Source: Acidobacteriales bacterium 59-55 (GTDB taxonomy: Bacteria; Acidobacteriota; Terriglobia; Terriglobales; Acidobacteriaceae). Taken from it: DNA of 64,000 bases. Under the pieces are notes generated by a model. The model was not told where the DNA came from. It saw nothing but the letters and a program-made list of their open reading frames with translations, and did not search any database. Positions within the stretch are counted from its first letter, which is position 1. Each line of letters opens with the position of its first letter. Position numbers and translations under genes: made by a program. Shown piece by piece: positions 1 to 11,096 of this stretch. The stretch is from assembly GCA_001897435.1 (NCBI GenBank), contig MKSV01000007.1:1302001-1366000 (forward strand). The letters are read 5' to 3'.

Positions 1-2715
1 ATCTGGGCCCATGCCACCTACTCGATCATGCGTCCGCTGCCGCGCTCCAGCGATCTGGCGGGCGCGACCAAGCTCGACATCCAACTGATCCTCATCCCCA
101 CCGACCGCTCCAGCAACCAGTGGCTGCGCTTCATCGCGCTGGTCTATCTGGCGATCGGAATCTACGTCCTGTTCCGGCGCTGGACCGCGCCCAAATCGAC
201 GCACTTCTACGTCTTCTGCCTGGTCTCTTTCGTCCTTTATTCCTTCAAATACACCACCGAATTCGATACCTTCGACTACATCATCTACTGGGGCAACATC
301 GTTGCCGAAGCTCTGCAACCCGCGCTGTTTCTCCACTTCGCGGTCAGTTTCTCCGATGTCTTCGCTCCCGACCGAGCCCATCGCCTGAGGCGCCGCTTCC
401 TCAGCGCGATCATCTATATCCCCGCGATCTTCCTGATCGGTCTGCAGTACTCCGCGATCCGCTATTTGTCGGCGACCGAGGTCCTGCGCCACCGTCTCGA
501 CCAGATCGCGGTAGCTTATCTCGCGCTCTACTACGTCATCGCCGCCATCGTCTTCCGCTTCCGCTACAAGCGGGCCGAGTCGGGCCTCGAGCGCCAGCAA
601 CTCAAATGGCTTACCCGCGGCACTCTGCTGACCATCACGCCGTTCACGCTGCTCTACGTCATCCCGTATCTCTATTTCTCCGGCACCTCGGTTCCGTCGC
701 TGCTGACCAAGATCGCCGGCCTCTCTCTGATCTTCCTTCCGCTCACCTTCAGTTGGGCCATCGTGCGCTATCGGCTGATGGACGTCGACCTGATCTTCAA
801 GCGCGGCGTCACCTACACGCTGGCGACCGCCTCACTCGTCGGCCTCTACTTCGTCATCGTCGCGGTCTCGGCAGAGATGGTGCGCGCCCGCCTGCCCAGC
901 CTGCACGTCTGGGGCCTGATGGCTGCCATCGTCTTTACCGGAATCCTCTTCGAGCCGCTCAAGAAGGCGATCCAGGGCCGCGTCGACCGCGTCTTCGACC
1001 AGAAGCGCTTCGATTATCGCGAGACCCTGATCGAGTTCGGCCGAAGCCTCAACTCGCAGACCGATCTTCGCGCCCTGCTCGACTCCATCGTCGAGCGCCT
1101 GCCGCAGACGCTTCTGGTCACGCGCGTCGCCGTCTTTCTGGCCACGGAAAGTAACCGTTCTCTCCCCTCTTCCCCCTCTTCGGAGGCCCCGCGCTTCGAG
1201 CTGGCCGCCTCTCACGGCCTCGCCAATCTGCAGGCTGCCGACCTCCAGGCGCTCGATGTCCGCTTCCTCGACTTCGACCGCCCCGGCGCCAACAGCCACA
1301 TCTTTCTCGAATCTCCGCAGCACGTTCTTCGCCTGCCCGACGCACAACGCGCCAGCGCCCGCGACCTGGACATGAACTACTATCTCCCCTGCCGCGTCGC
1401 CAGCCGCGAGGGCGCGGGCACGCGCACCGTCGCGGTCATCGGACTGGGGCGAACCGACAACGGCGACTACCTCTCCAGCGAAGATATGGAACTGCTCGAA
1501 TCGCTGGCCGGCTACATCGGCATCGCCATTCAGAACGCGCAGCTTTACCGGCGGCTCGAACAGAAGATCGGCGAGTTCGAGCGCCTCAAGGAGTTCCACG
1601 AGAATATCGTCGAGTCGATCAACGTCGGCGTCTTCGCCGTCGATCTCGAAGACCGCATCGAGAGCTGGAACACCCAGATGGAGGTCATGTACGCCCGGTC
1701 GCGTGCCGAGGTGCTGCACCAGCCCGTCTCGTCCATCTTCCCGCCCGACTTCGTCGCCCGCTTCGACAGCGTGCGCGAGGAGCAGGGCACGCACACGCTC
1801 TACAAGTTCCGCCTCGCGCTGCCCGACGGCAACCTGCGTACCGCCAACATCGCCATCGCGCCTCTGGTCACCCGCGACTTCATCGCCGTCGGCCGCATCA
1901 TCCTGATCGACGACATCACCGACCGCATCCAGCTCGAAGCCCAGTTGTCGCAGTCGGAGAAGCTCTCCTCCATCGGCCTGCTCGCCGCCGGCGTCGCCCA
2001 CGAGGTCAACACGCCGCTGGCCGTCATCTCCAGCTACACCCAGATGCTCACCAAGCACATGAGCGACGACCAGCGCCTCGCTCCCGTGCTCGAAAAGATC
2101 ACGCAGCAGACCTTCCGCGCCTCCGAGATCGTCAACGGTCTGCTCAACTTCTCCCGCACCAGCGGGGCCGAGTTCACCAGCATCGACCTCAACCATCTGC
2201 TCGGCGATACGCTCACCCTGCTCGAGCATCAGTTCAAGACCGCCCAGATTCACACCGAGATCAACCTCGATCCGCACCTTGCCCGCATCCACGGGAACCA
2301 AGGCAAGCTACAACAGGTCATCCTCAACCTCATGCTCAACGCGAAGGACGCCATGTTCGGCACCGCCAATGCGACCCTCAAGGTCGCTACCTTCAACGCC
2401 TCGGGACAGGTCTTCGTCCGCATCCAGGACTCCGGCGGCGGCATCGAGCGCGAACATCTGCACCGCATCTACGATCCCTTCTTCACCACCAAGACCAAGC
2501 CGCAGGAGGGCGAACACAAGGGCACCGGCCTCGGCCTCGCCGTCAGCTACGGCATCATTCAGGAGCACGGCGGCAAGATCCACGTCGAGAGCGAGCCGGG
2601 CGTCGGAACCGCCTTCCAGCTTGAATTCCCCGCCCTGGGCAGCAAGCCGGCCGCGCCTGCCGAAGGCTATACCAACAACCGTCAGGAGACGGAGAGGAAG
2701 ACGATTCATGTCTGA
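1..2715 (+). CDS. Sensor histidine kinase with 7TM, GAF and PAS domains, 5'-truncated by the window edge
   Basis: The reading frame is open from base 1 (I-W-A-H-A-T-Y-S-I before the first ATG at 28), so the gene starts upstream of the window. Counting from ATG 28, residues about 30-260 form a run of hydrophobic helices with the motif [11 protein letters not shown] seen in 7TM sensor regions. A GAF-like domain follows (about 335-500), then a PAS domain (about 515-640). The HisKA box has the phosphoacceptor H658 in VAHEVNTP. The HATPase domain shows N-box [11 protein letters not shown]1 DSGGGI and G2 GTGLGLAV. It should autophosphorylate and pass phosphate to the regulator whose start overlaps its last 8 bases. 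The signal sensed cannot be told from the sequence. Confidence 0.93.
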   Translation: MWAHATYSIMRPLPRSSDLAGATKLDIQLILIPTDRSSNQWLRFIALVYLAIGIYVLFRRWTAPKSTHFYVFCLVSFVLYSFKYTTEFDTFDYIIYWGNIVAEALQPALFLHFAVSFSDVFAPDRAHRLRRRFLSAIIYIPAIFLIGLQYSAIRYLSATEVLRHRLDQIAVAYLALYYVIAAIVFRFRYKRAESGLERQQLKWLTRGTLLTITPFTLLYVIPYLYFSGTSVPSLLTKIAGLSLIFLPLTFSWAIVRYRLMDVDLIFKRGVTYTLATASLVGLYFVIVAVSAEMVRARLPSLHVWGLMAAIVFTGILFEPLKKAIQGRVDRVFDQKRFDYRETLIEFGRSLNSQTDLRALLDSIVERLPQTLLVTRVAVFLATESNRSLPSSPSSEAPRFELAASHGLANLQAADLQALDVRFLDFDRPGANSHIFLESPQHVLRLPDAQRASARDLDMNYYLPCRVASREGAGTRTVAVIGLGRTDNGDYLSSEDMELLESLAGYIGIAIQNAQLYRRLEQKIGEFERLKEFHENIVESINVGVFAVDLEDRIESWNTQMEVMYARSRAEVLHQPVSSIFPPDFVARFDSVREEQGTHTLYKFRLALPDGNLRTANIAIAPLVTRDFIAVGRIILIDDITDRIQLEAQLSQSEKLSSIGLLAAGVAHEVNTPLAVISSYTQMLTKHMSDDQRLAPVLEKITQQTFRASEIVNGLLNFSRTSGAEFTSIDLNHLLGDTLTLLEHQFKTAQIHTEINLDPHLARIHGNQGKLQQVILNLMLNAKDAMFGTANATLKVATFNASGQVFVRIQDSGGGIEREHLHRIYDPFFTTKTKPQEGEHKGTGLGLAVSYGIIQEHGGKIHVESEPGVGTAFQLEFPALGSKPAAPAEGYTNNRQETERKTIHV

Positions 2716-4153
2716 AGCAACAGAGATGGCAGCGGAGTCGCTCCATCTGCAGCGCACGGCCCAGGCTGCCGGTACGCCCCACATTCTCATCATCGACGAC
2801 GAAGCGGCCATCCGCGAATCGCTCGAAACCCTGCTCTCGCTCGAAGGCTTCACCATCACGATCGCGCGCGACGGCGTCTCCGGGCTGGAGCAACTGGCGC
2901 GCAGCGAGTACGATCTGCTTCTGCTCGACCTCGCTCTGCCCGGCGAGAGCGGCATCGACCTGCTGCCGCGCATCCTTGAGATGCAGCCCAACCTGCCCGT
3001 CATCATGATCACCGCCTACGGCACCGTGGGCAACGTCGTCGATGCCATCCGCGCCGGTGCGGAGAACTTCGTCCAGAAGCCGTGGGACAACGAGAAGCTG
3101 CTCGCCGACATACGCACCGCCATCGCCCGCCGCCGGGCTGAAGAAGAGGTGATCCAGCTCAAGCGCACGCTCAAGCAGCGCTACAACTTCGAGAACATCG
3201 TCGGCAAGAGCGAGCCCATGCTGCGCCTCTTCGACCTGATTGCACAGGTCGCACCCAGCCGCTCCACCGTCCTCATCCAGGGCGAGAGCGGCACCGGCAA
3301 GGAGCTGATCGCCAAGGCGCTGCACGCCAACTCCCCTCGCCGCGACCACCCCTTCGTTCCCGTCAACACCGGCGCCGTCCCCTCGGACCTGCTCGAATCG
3401 ACGCTCTTCGGCCACGTCAAGGGCGCCTTCACCTCTGCCATCACCGCCAAGAAGGGCCTCTTCGAAGTAGCCAACGGCGGCACCCTCTTCCTCGACGAGA
3501 TCGGCACCATGAACATGGACATGCAGGCCAAGATCCTGCGCGTCCTCCAGGATCGCCGCTTCATGCACCTCGGCGGCGTGCAGGAGATTCAGGTCGACGT
3601 CCGCATCATCGCCGCCACCAACGTCAACCTGCAGGAGGCCGTCCGCGAAGGCCGCTTCCGCGAAGACCTCTTCTACCGGCTCAACGTCATCACGCTGGAG
3701 CTTCCCCCGCTGCGCCTGCGCCGCGAAGACATCCCTCTGCTGGCCGCGCACTTTCTCAAGTTCTATGCCAGGGAGAACGGGACCGAGGAGCCCTCGCTCT
3801 CGCCCGAGACCATGCGCATCCTGATGGAGCACGAGTGGCCGGGCAACGTCCGCGAACTCGAAAACGCGATGGAACGCGGCGTCGTCCTCGCCACCTCGCG
3901 CACCATCACGCCGGACCTGCTCCCGGCGCAGTTGACCGGCAGCACCTACTCCGCCAGCCTGCTCGACCACAAGCCCGACGCCTCGCTCTTCGACCTGATG
4001 GAAGAGATCGAGCGCCGCATCATCTCCGACCGGCTCGAGCGCTGTCATTGGAACCAGACCGAGGCCGCGGAGTACTTCAAGATTCCGCTCTCCACCCTGA
4101 ACCAGAAGATCAAGCGCCTCAACGTCGAGATCAAAAAGCGCACCCGCGACTAA
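2708..4153 (+). CDS. NtrC-family sigma-54-dependent response regulator
   Basis: This 481-residue protein has three domains. The receiver (about 24-140) carries acidic pair D30/D31, phosphoacceptor D74 in LLLLDLALPG and K124. The AAA+ domain (about 163-400) has Walker A GESGTGKE (192-199) and Walker B GGTLFLDEIG. A C-terminal Fis-type helix-turn-helix lies around WNQTEAAEYFKIPLSTLNQK. The ATG at 2708 is chosen because it overlaps the kinase stop by 8 bases, indicating translational coupling; the longer in-frame extension overlaps the kinase ATPase domain and is not protein-like. The loop that contacts sigma-54 reads GAFTSA (239-244) rather than the usual GAFTGA. It probably activates sigma-54 promoters in response to the neighbouring kinase; its targets are unknown. 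Confidence 0.93.
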   Translation: MSEATEMAAESLHLQRTAQAAGTPHILIIDDEAAIRESLETLLSLEGFTITIARDGVSGLEQLARSEYDLLLLDLALPGESGIDLLPRILEMQPNLPVIMITAYGTVGNVVDAIRAGAENFVQKPWDNEKLLADIRTAIARRRAEEEVIQLKRTLKQRYNFENIVGKSEPMLRLFDLIAQVAPSRSTVLIQGESGTGKELIAKALHANSPRRDHPFVPVNTGAVPSDLLESTLFGHVKGAFTSAITAKKGLFEVANGGTLFLDEIGTMNMDMQAKILRVLQDRRFMHLGGVQEIQVDVRIIAATNVNLQEAVREGRFREDLFYRLNVITLELPPLRLRREDIPLLAAHFLKFYARENGTEEPSLSPETMRILMEHEWPGNVRELENAMERGVVLATSRTITPDLLPAQLTGSTYSASLLDHKPDASLFDLMEEIERRIISDRLERCHWNQTEAAEYFKIPLSTLNQKIKRLNVEIKKRTRD

Positions 4154-4175
4154 GCGTCTTCTCTCAGGTGTAGCT

Positions 4176-4255
4176 TCCCTTGTTTGTCATTCCCGAAGCG
4201 AATCTGCGTTTGCTCGCATCACCAAGGCTGCCTCTGAAGAAGAACCGCGCTAAGG
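4176..4255. repeat. Dispersed intergenic repeat, family 1 (copy 1)
   Basis: It holds the core TTTGTCATTCCCGAAGCGAA and ends in a GAAGAAGAACCGC block. Related copies sit at 7335-7419 and 32964-33050, all between genes and in the same orientation. Confidence 0.75.
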
Positions 4256-4267
4256 AATGAATGATAG

Positions 4268-4316
4268 ATACAGGGCCTCTCCACTAGCGGCCTGCGAGCC
4301 TCCGGTCGAGATGGCG
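4268..4316. repeat. Dispersed palindromic repeat, family 2 (copy 1, diverged)
   Basis: It starts ATACAGGGCCTCTCCACT and ends CGGTCGAGATGGCG. This is the same left and right end layout as copies at 26431-26497 (reverse), 31370-31431 (reverse), 57829-57886 and 59246-59289. It lies between convergent genes. Confidence 0.7.
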
Positions 4317-4334
4317 TAGCCTTGCGAACAGGTT

Positions 4335-5423
4335 CTAAGGCTGAATCACAATCTTCAACGAATCCGCCTGCGGATTCGAAGCCAGATCGATCGCCGCCAC
4401 CGCATCCTCCAGCGAGAAGCGGTGCGAGATCAGGTTGGTCAGATCGAACCCGTTACGATAGCCATCAAACACCATCTGCGTGACCTCATCCTGAATTGCC
4501 ACCGAGGCGCTGTACGAACCCATCAGCGTCTTCTCGTCCATGCAGACCGCAGCCGGATCGAACGGAGCCTCGCCATGCTGTGTCTGCGCAAACAGCACCA
4601 CTCGGCCACCGGGACGAATCGCGTCCATCGCCACCTTAATAAGCCCGTTACCGCCGACCGCAAGCAGAGCGACATCCGCGCCGCGTCCCTCGGTCGCAGC
4701 CTTCGCCGCCGCCACCACATCGCCTCGCGCGTCGAGCGGATGATGCAGCCCGAACTTTGCCGCCACCGCATGGCGCTCCGCATAGAGATCGCTGGTCAGC
4801 ACCGTCGCTCCGGTCTGCCGCGCCAACGTAGCCAGCAGAATGCCGATCGGTCCCTGCCCAATCACCAGCACCGTCTCGTCCTCCTTGAGGCCGAGCAGCC
4901 GGATCGCCTTGTAGCAGGTATTGACCGGCTCAAGAAACGCCGCCTGCTCAAACGGAATCTCATCGGGAATCTTCACCAGTCCGCGGCGAACGATCCAGTC
5001 CATCACGCGGATATACTCGGCGAAGCCGCCACCGGATGGAGCAAACCCCGCCGTGCAGCCGACCTTCTTGTAAACCTCGCACTGCGCGAAGGTCTGCTTG
5101 CGGCAGTAGTAGCACTCGCCGCAGGGAATGTGGTGATAAGCCATCACGCGGTCGCCCACCGCAAAGCCGGTGACGCCTTCGCCCACGCGCACAATCGTCC
5201 CCGCCATCTCGTGGCCGAAGACGCGCGGCGCATCGTGCGAGCCGCTGTGAATCTTCTTCAGATCCGTCCCGCAGATGCCGCAGGTATGGATCTTCACCAG
5301 CACTTCGCCCTTGCCGATCTCCGGCACCGGAATCGTCTCCACCCGAACATCGTTCACGCCGCGATAAACCGCGGCGCGCATCGTCGCCGGAACTGTCTCT
5401 GCCTGCTTTTGCTGTAGTGTCAC
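4335..5423 (-). CDS. Zinc-dependent medium-chain dehydrogenase, last gene of the hopanoid operon
   Basis: This 362-residue MDR-family alcohol/polyol dehydrogenase has a catalytic zinc site C51 (CGICGTD) and H71-E72 (GHE), and a structural zinc site at C101, C104, C107 and C115. A Rossmann motif GQGPIG lies in the middle. The start is taken as GTG 5423: it has an AAGGA ribosome site about 5 bases upstream and lies 8 bases after the hpnG stop. ATG 5381 is the alternative. It resembles threonine, sorbitol and other polyol dehydrogenases, so the substrate is not fixed by sequence. Tight coupling to hpnG suggests a role in hopanoid side-chain chemistry, which is inference. Confidence 0.85.
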   Translation of the reverse strand: MTLQQKQAETVPATMRAAVYRGVNDVRVETIPVPEIGKGEVLVKIHTCGICGTDLKKIHSGSHDAPRVFGHEMAGTIVRVGEGVTGFAVGDRVMAYHHIPCGECYYCRKQTFAQCEVYKKVGCTAGFAPSGGGFAEYIRVMDWIVRRGLVKIPDEIPFEQAAFLEPVNTCYKAIRLLGLKEDETVLVIGQGPIGILLATLARQTGATVLTSDLYAERHAVAAKFGLHHPLDARGDVVAAAKAATEGRGADVALLAVGGNGLIKVAMDAIRPGGRVVLFAQTQHGEAPFDPAAVCMDEKTLMGSYSASVAIQDEVTQMVFDGYRNGFDLTNLISHRFSLEDAVAAIDLASNPQADSLKIVIQP

Positions 5424-5431
5424 GGATTTCC

Positions 5432-6115
5432 TTACGCTTTCTGTCGATACCAGTTTAGCTGGGACTCCAACTCTTTCGTGAGCGCCTCGACCGCACGCTT
5501 GCTGTTGCCCGCAAGCGCAAAGAGCTTTGGCCAACTCTGCGGTCGAAGGGCGGCATGCGTAGCAAAGGCCGCTTCGCGAAACTGCCCATCGCTCGTGGCA
5601 AACCGGCCAAGCTCCTGCATCTCGAACGATGCCTCATCCGAAATCGCTTTAATCACGCGGAAGGGAATCTCATGGGCTTGCGCCAGCCGCACCACCGTCG
5701 CCGCTTCCATATCGACGGCGCTGGCCTGATACGAATCATAAAGCCGCTGTTTCTCCCTGACGCTCGCGATGGCAGAGGTAGAGATCAGCGTTTGTTCACA
5801 TAATCCGTTGGCAAATCGCTCTCCGGTGTCCGCGTCGATCACCACACCGGCACGAACGATATCGCCAACCCGCAGTGACGGATCGCATGCGCCCGCCAGC
5901 CCCACCGAGAGCAGCGTCGTCACCGGCTTCAGAGAGAGCGCAGCCCGCACGGCAAGCGCAGCCCGTGCCGCTCCCATCCCCGCGCAAACGGCAACCACCC
6001 CAACATTATTGGTATAGGCGATGATCTTGCCCGGCAGCCGATGCTCCTGCCATCCGCGAACGAGATGCTTCACCTCGCGCGGCAGAGCGGCGATGATGGC
6101 GGGGCATTCTGTCAT
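5432..6115 (-). CDS. hpnG: Hopanoid-associated phosphorylase HpnG
   Basis: This 227-residue protein is of the purine nucleoside phosphorylase/nucleosidase fold, with VGLAGACDPSLRVGDIV and the ribose-binding AVDMEAATVVRLA region typical of the family. HpnG is known to remove adenine from adenosylhopane to give ribosylhopane. Its ATG overlaps the hpnA stop by 4 bases (ATGA), and the dehydrogenase gene starts 8 bases after its stop, so the three are co-translated. The family assignment rests on motifs plus the hopanoid gene order. Confidence 0.87.
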   Translation of the reverse strand: MTECPAIIAALPREVKHLVRGWQEHRLPGKIIAYTNNVGVVAVCAGMGAARAALAVRAALSLKPVTTLLSVGLAGACDPSLRVGDIVRAGVVIDADTGERFANGLCEQTLISTSAIASVREKQRLYDSYQASAVDMEAATVVRLAQAHEIPFRVIKAISDEASFEMQELGRFATSDGQFREAAFATHAALRPQSWPKLFALAGNSKRAVEALTKELESQLNWYRQKA

Positions 6116-7122
6116 ACGAGATTCTTGTCGAACGCGGGAGCGTAGCCATGCGCGATGAACCAGTCGATCGCCGAGCGCAGCGCTTGGTAGACCGGCAAGA
6201 CCTTGAAGCCGAGATCGCGCTCCGCCTTTGCCGACGAAGCGAACATCGTCTTCCTGCCCATGCGAACCGCTTCCACCGTCGCACGCGGCTCCTTGCCGCA
6301 GAGCCTGCCGGTAAAGTTTTCATCGAAGAACGCGAACGCCATCGCAACCGTGTGTGGCACCTTCATCGTGGGCGAAGGCAAACCCGTAATCGAAGACATG
6401 CGGTCGAGAATCTGTTTCAACGTCAGATTTTCTCCGCCCAGGATGTAGCGTTCCCCCGGCGTTCCCCGCTCCAGCGCGACAACATGCATGCGCGCAACTT
6501 CAGCGACATCGACGAGATTCAATCCCGTATCCACATAGGCCGGAAATTTCTTATTGAGAAAGTCCACAACGATCCGTCCGGTCGGCGTCGGCTTGGCATC
6601 GCCCGCGCCAATCGGCGTCGTCGGATTCAGGATCATCACGTGCTGCCCGGCCTGCGCGGCTCCAATCGCCTCCTGCTCGCCCAGAAACTTCGACCGCTTG
6701 TAGTGGCCGATCATGTTCGCGAGTCTGACCGGAGTATCTTCATTCACGATCGAGCCATCGCTCTTAAAGCCCATGGTCGCAACGCTCGATGTATAGACCA
6801 CGCGCTCGACGCCGGCCTCACGCGCAATGCGAAGCAACTCCCTCGTCCCATCGACATTCGCCGCATACATCTGCGCCGGATCGCGCACCCACAGCCGATA
6901 ATCCGCCGCAACATGCACCAGCGCATCGCATCCCACCAGCGCCGACCGCAGCTTCTCCGGCTCGCGCAGATCGCCGGTCACGGTCTCCGCATCGAGACCC
7001 GCAAGCGCGTCGAGCCGGCTTGTCGCCCGCGTCAACAGCCGCAGGCTCGCGCCTTCCGACGCATAGGCTCGCGCCACATGGCTGCCGACAAAGCCCGTCG
7101 CTCCCGTAAGGAATACTCGCAA
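6112..7122 (-). CDS. hpnA: Hopanoid-associated sugar epimerase/reductase HpnA
   Basis: This 336-residue extended short-chain dehydrogenase has the N-terminal nucleotide motif GATGFVGSHVA (7-17), a TSSVATMG strand and the YxxxK-type active site YKRSK. HpnA proteins are routinely encoded in hopanoid operons, but their exact reaction is not settled; a role in side-chain sugar modification is assumed. The gene overlaps hpnG by 4 bases. A 293-base gap filled with repeats separates it from the upstream small gene. Confidence 0.88.
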   Translation of the reverse strand: MRVFLTGATGFVGSHVARAYASEGASLRLLTRATSRLDALAGLDAETVTGDLREPEKLRSALVGCDALVHVAADYRLWVRDPAQMYAANVDGTRELLRIAREAGVERVVYTSSVATMGFKSDGSIVNEDTPVRLANMIGHYKRSKFLGEQEAIGAAQAGQHVMILNPTTPIGAGDAKPTPTGRIVVDFLNKKFPAYVDTGLNLVDVAEVARMHVVALERGTPGERYILGGENLTLKQILDRMSSITGLPSPTMKVPHTVAMAFAFFDENFTGRLCGKEPRATVEAVRMGRKTMFASSAKAERDLGFKVLPVYQALRSAIDWFIAHGYAPAFDKNLV

Positions 7123-7211
7123 TTGCTGCTCTTTCTATACAGAGGGACGGCCCTCCGCCGCCCGCCTTCGATAAGCCGCCGGAGTCTCTCAAGAACCTCT
7201 GATCAAGTCCA

Positions 7212-7283
7212 GTCCTGTTAAGGGCACGGCTTCAGCCGTGCCGTAAGTGACTTGCCGACAACGCGGCTTTAGCCGCTGAAGGC
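7212..7283. repeat. Dispersed palindromic repeat, family 3 (copy 1)
   Basis: It contains the hairpin GGCACGGCTTCAGCCGTGCC followed by a second, weaker palindrome GGCTTTAGCC. It is clearly related to 22484-22558 and sits inside the hopanoid operon between hpnA and the upstream small gene. It is non-coding and could affect read-through. Confidence 0.75.
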
Positions 7284-7334
7284 ATCTTCCAAGACTTAAT
7301 TAAACTTTCCCCTAGAGTCATTCTCTCTCGCGCG

Positions 7335-7419
7335 TAGCTTCCTTAATTTGTCATTCCCGAAGGGAATCTGCACCTTATTTCAATCGCCCGGAAAATCCAT
7401 CCGAGGAGAACCGCTCTAG
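7335..7419. repeat. Dispersed intergenic repeat, family 1 (copy 2)
   Basis: The core TTTGTCATTCCCGAAGGGAA and tail GAGAACCGC-TCTAG match copies at 4176-4255 and 32964-33050. The CTAG end coincides with the stop codon (7416-7418) of the minus-strand small gene, so the repeat abuts or supplies that gene's 3' end. Confidence 0.75.
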
Positions 7420-7862
7420 TCCAGCTTCTCAGGATCGATCCGGATATTCGTCTCTCCCGCGGCCTTCTTCTCCCAGTACTTCTTGATCCAGGCCTCGAAG
7501 GTCTTGCCCGCAGCCGTGTCGCGCCCGCTGAAGACCAGCGCGGCCACATCCGAGTAGGCAACATTCACCTTGGTCTGCGCGTTCGACGGAATGATGCGGA
7601 TAAAGGAGTCCGCCAGCGTCGAGCCCGATCTCCGGTCAAAGAGATAGCCTTCGATCTTTGTCCCGTCCTTGCGTGTGACCGTAATGTCGCCACGATAGTC
7701 GAACGCCTTCTCCAGCGCCTCGCGAATCTCCGCCTCGCTCGCCAGTTCCGGAACCCAACCCTCCAGTTGCTCGCTCTCGCGCCCGGCAGCGACTTCAATC
7801 TCATCGGGATTCAGATGGGACAGTTGTTCAATCTTTGCTGCGTCCTGTGTCTCGGTTGCCAT
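7416..7862 (-). CDS. Small conserved-looking protein in the hopanoid operon, function unknown
   Basis: This is a 148-residue soluble, acidic protein that I do not recognise with confidence. Residues about 50-110 look like a small beta-barrel (DITVTRKDGTKIEGYLFDRR, then a VNVAYSDVAALVF strand), followed by a basic helix FEAWIKKYWEKKAAGE. There are no membrane segments, cysteine clusters or nucleotide motifs. Its ATG lies 2 bases after the hpnH stop, so it is translated with hpnH. Its position between hpnH and hpnA points to a role in hopanoid synthesis or its control. Confidence 0.8.
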   Translation of the reverse strand: MATETQDAAKIEQLSHLNPDEIEVAAGRESEQLEGWVPELASEAEIREALEKAFDYRGDITVTRKDGTKIEGYLFDRRSGSTLADSFIRIIPSNAQTKVNVAYSDVAALVFSGRDTAAGKTFEAWIKKYWEKKAAGETNIRIDPEKLD

Positions 7863-7864
7863 GA

Positions 7865-9003
7865 TTAATCTCCTGAGACTTCCTGCAGGTCATTGGATTC
7901 CTGCTTCACCGCGACCGGCTCCGTAATCTTCACCAGCGGACCGTGCGTCGGCTTCCACTCCACCAGGAGCTTCTTCGCGTCGTCATCCTTGTAGCTGCTG
8001 AAGAAGATGGCCTTGGCCGTCTGCAACAGCCCCTTGACCGAACCGAAGGTGTAGTTGACGCCGCTGGCCTCGTAGCCGGAATGAACCATGCAGTTGGCGC
8101 AGTGCGGATTACCCGACTCGGTGCCGTAGTTCGACCACACCGTCGTCTCCATCAACTCCTTGAAGGAATCCGCATACCCGTCCTGCAGCAGGTAGCACGG
8201 CTTCTGCCAGCCGAAGATGCTGAACGTCGGCATCCCCCACGGCGTGCACCGCAGGTCTTTCTTGCCCATCAGAAACTCCATGAAGATGGGCGAGGCATTG
8301 AACCGCCACGTCTTCTTGCGGTTCGACAGGATGGCGCGAAACAGCTTCTTCGACCGGGCGCGGCCAAGGAAGTGCTTCTGGTCAGGAGCCTTGTCGTAGG
8401 TGTATCCGGGCGAGACCATCATGCTCTCGACACCAGCCGTCATCAGCTCGTCAAAATGTGCGCGAACGCTGTTGGGATCGGCGCCGTCGAACAGCGTCGT
8501 ATTCGTGGTCACGCGGAAGCCCGCGGCCACTGCGGCGCGCACGCCCTCCATGGCGATGTCGTAGCCGCCCTCGCGGCACACCGACATGTCGTGGTGCTCG
8601 CGCTGGCCGTCCACGTGAACCGAGAACGAGAGGTACTTGCTCGGCTTGAAGAGATGCAGCTTCTCTTTGAGCAGAAGCGCATTCGTACACATGTAGACGT
8701 ATTTCTTCCGCGCCACCAGACCGGCCACGATCTCCGGCATCTGCGGATGCAGCAGCGGCTCTCCGCCGGGAATCGCAACCATCGGCGTGCCGCACTCTTC
8801 GACGGCTTGAAAGCAGGCCTCCGGCGACAGATCCTTCTTGAGAATGTGGGCCGGGTATTGAATCTTCCCGCATCCCGCGCACGCGAGGTTACAGCGGAAC
8901 AATGGCTCCAGCATCAGTACGAGAGGATACTTTTTCCTGCCCGTCAGCTTCTGCTTCAAAACATAGGTTGCAACCGTCCAGGCCTGCGAAACAGGTACTG
9001 CCA

Positions 9004-9004
<1 letters not shown>
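7865..9004 (-). CDS. hpnH: Hopanoid radical SAM enzyme HpnH (adenosylhopane synthase)
   Basis: This 379-residue protein has the radical SAM cluster motif C38-x3-C42-x2-C45 (FRCNLACAGCGK) and the GGEPLLHP strand that binds SAM. The cysteine-rich C-terminal part (CTPWGMPTFS, CANCMVHSGYE) is typical of HpnH. It joins adenosine to the hopane (diploptene) skeleton to give adenosylhopane. The ATG shares one base with the stop of shc (TGATG), a sign of coupled translation. Confidence 0.94.
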
Positions 9005-11064
<2,060 letters not shown>

Positions 11065-11096
11065 GGATGACAAGCTCTCTGGCTGCAAACGTTCGC

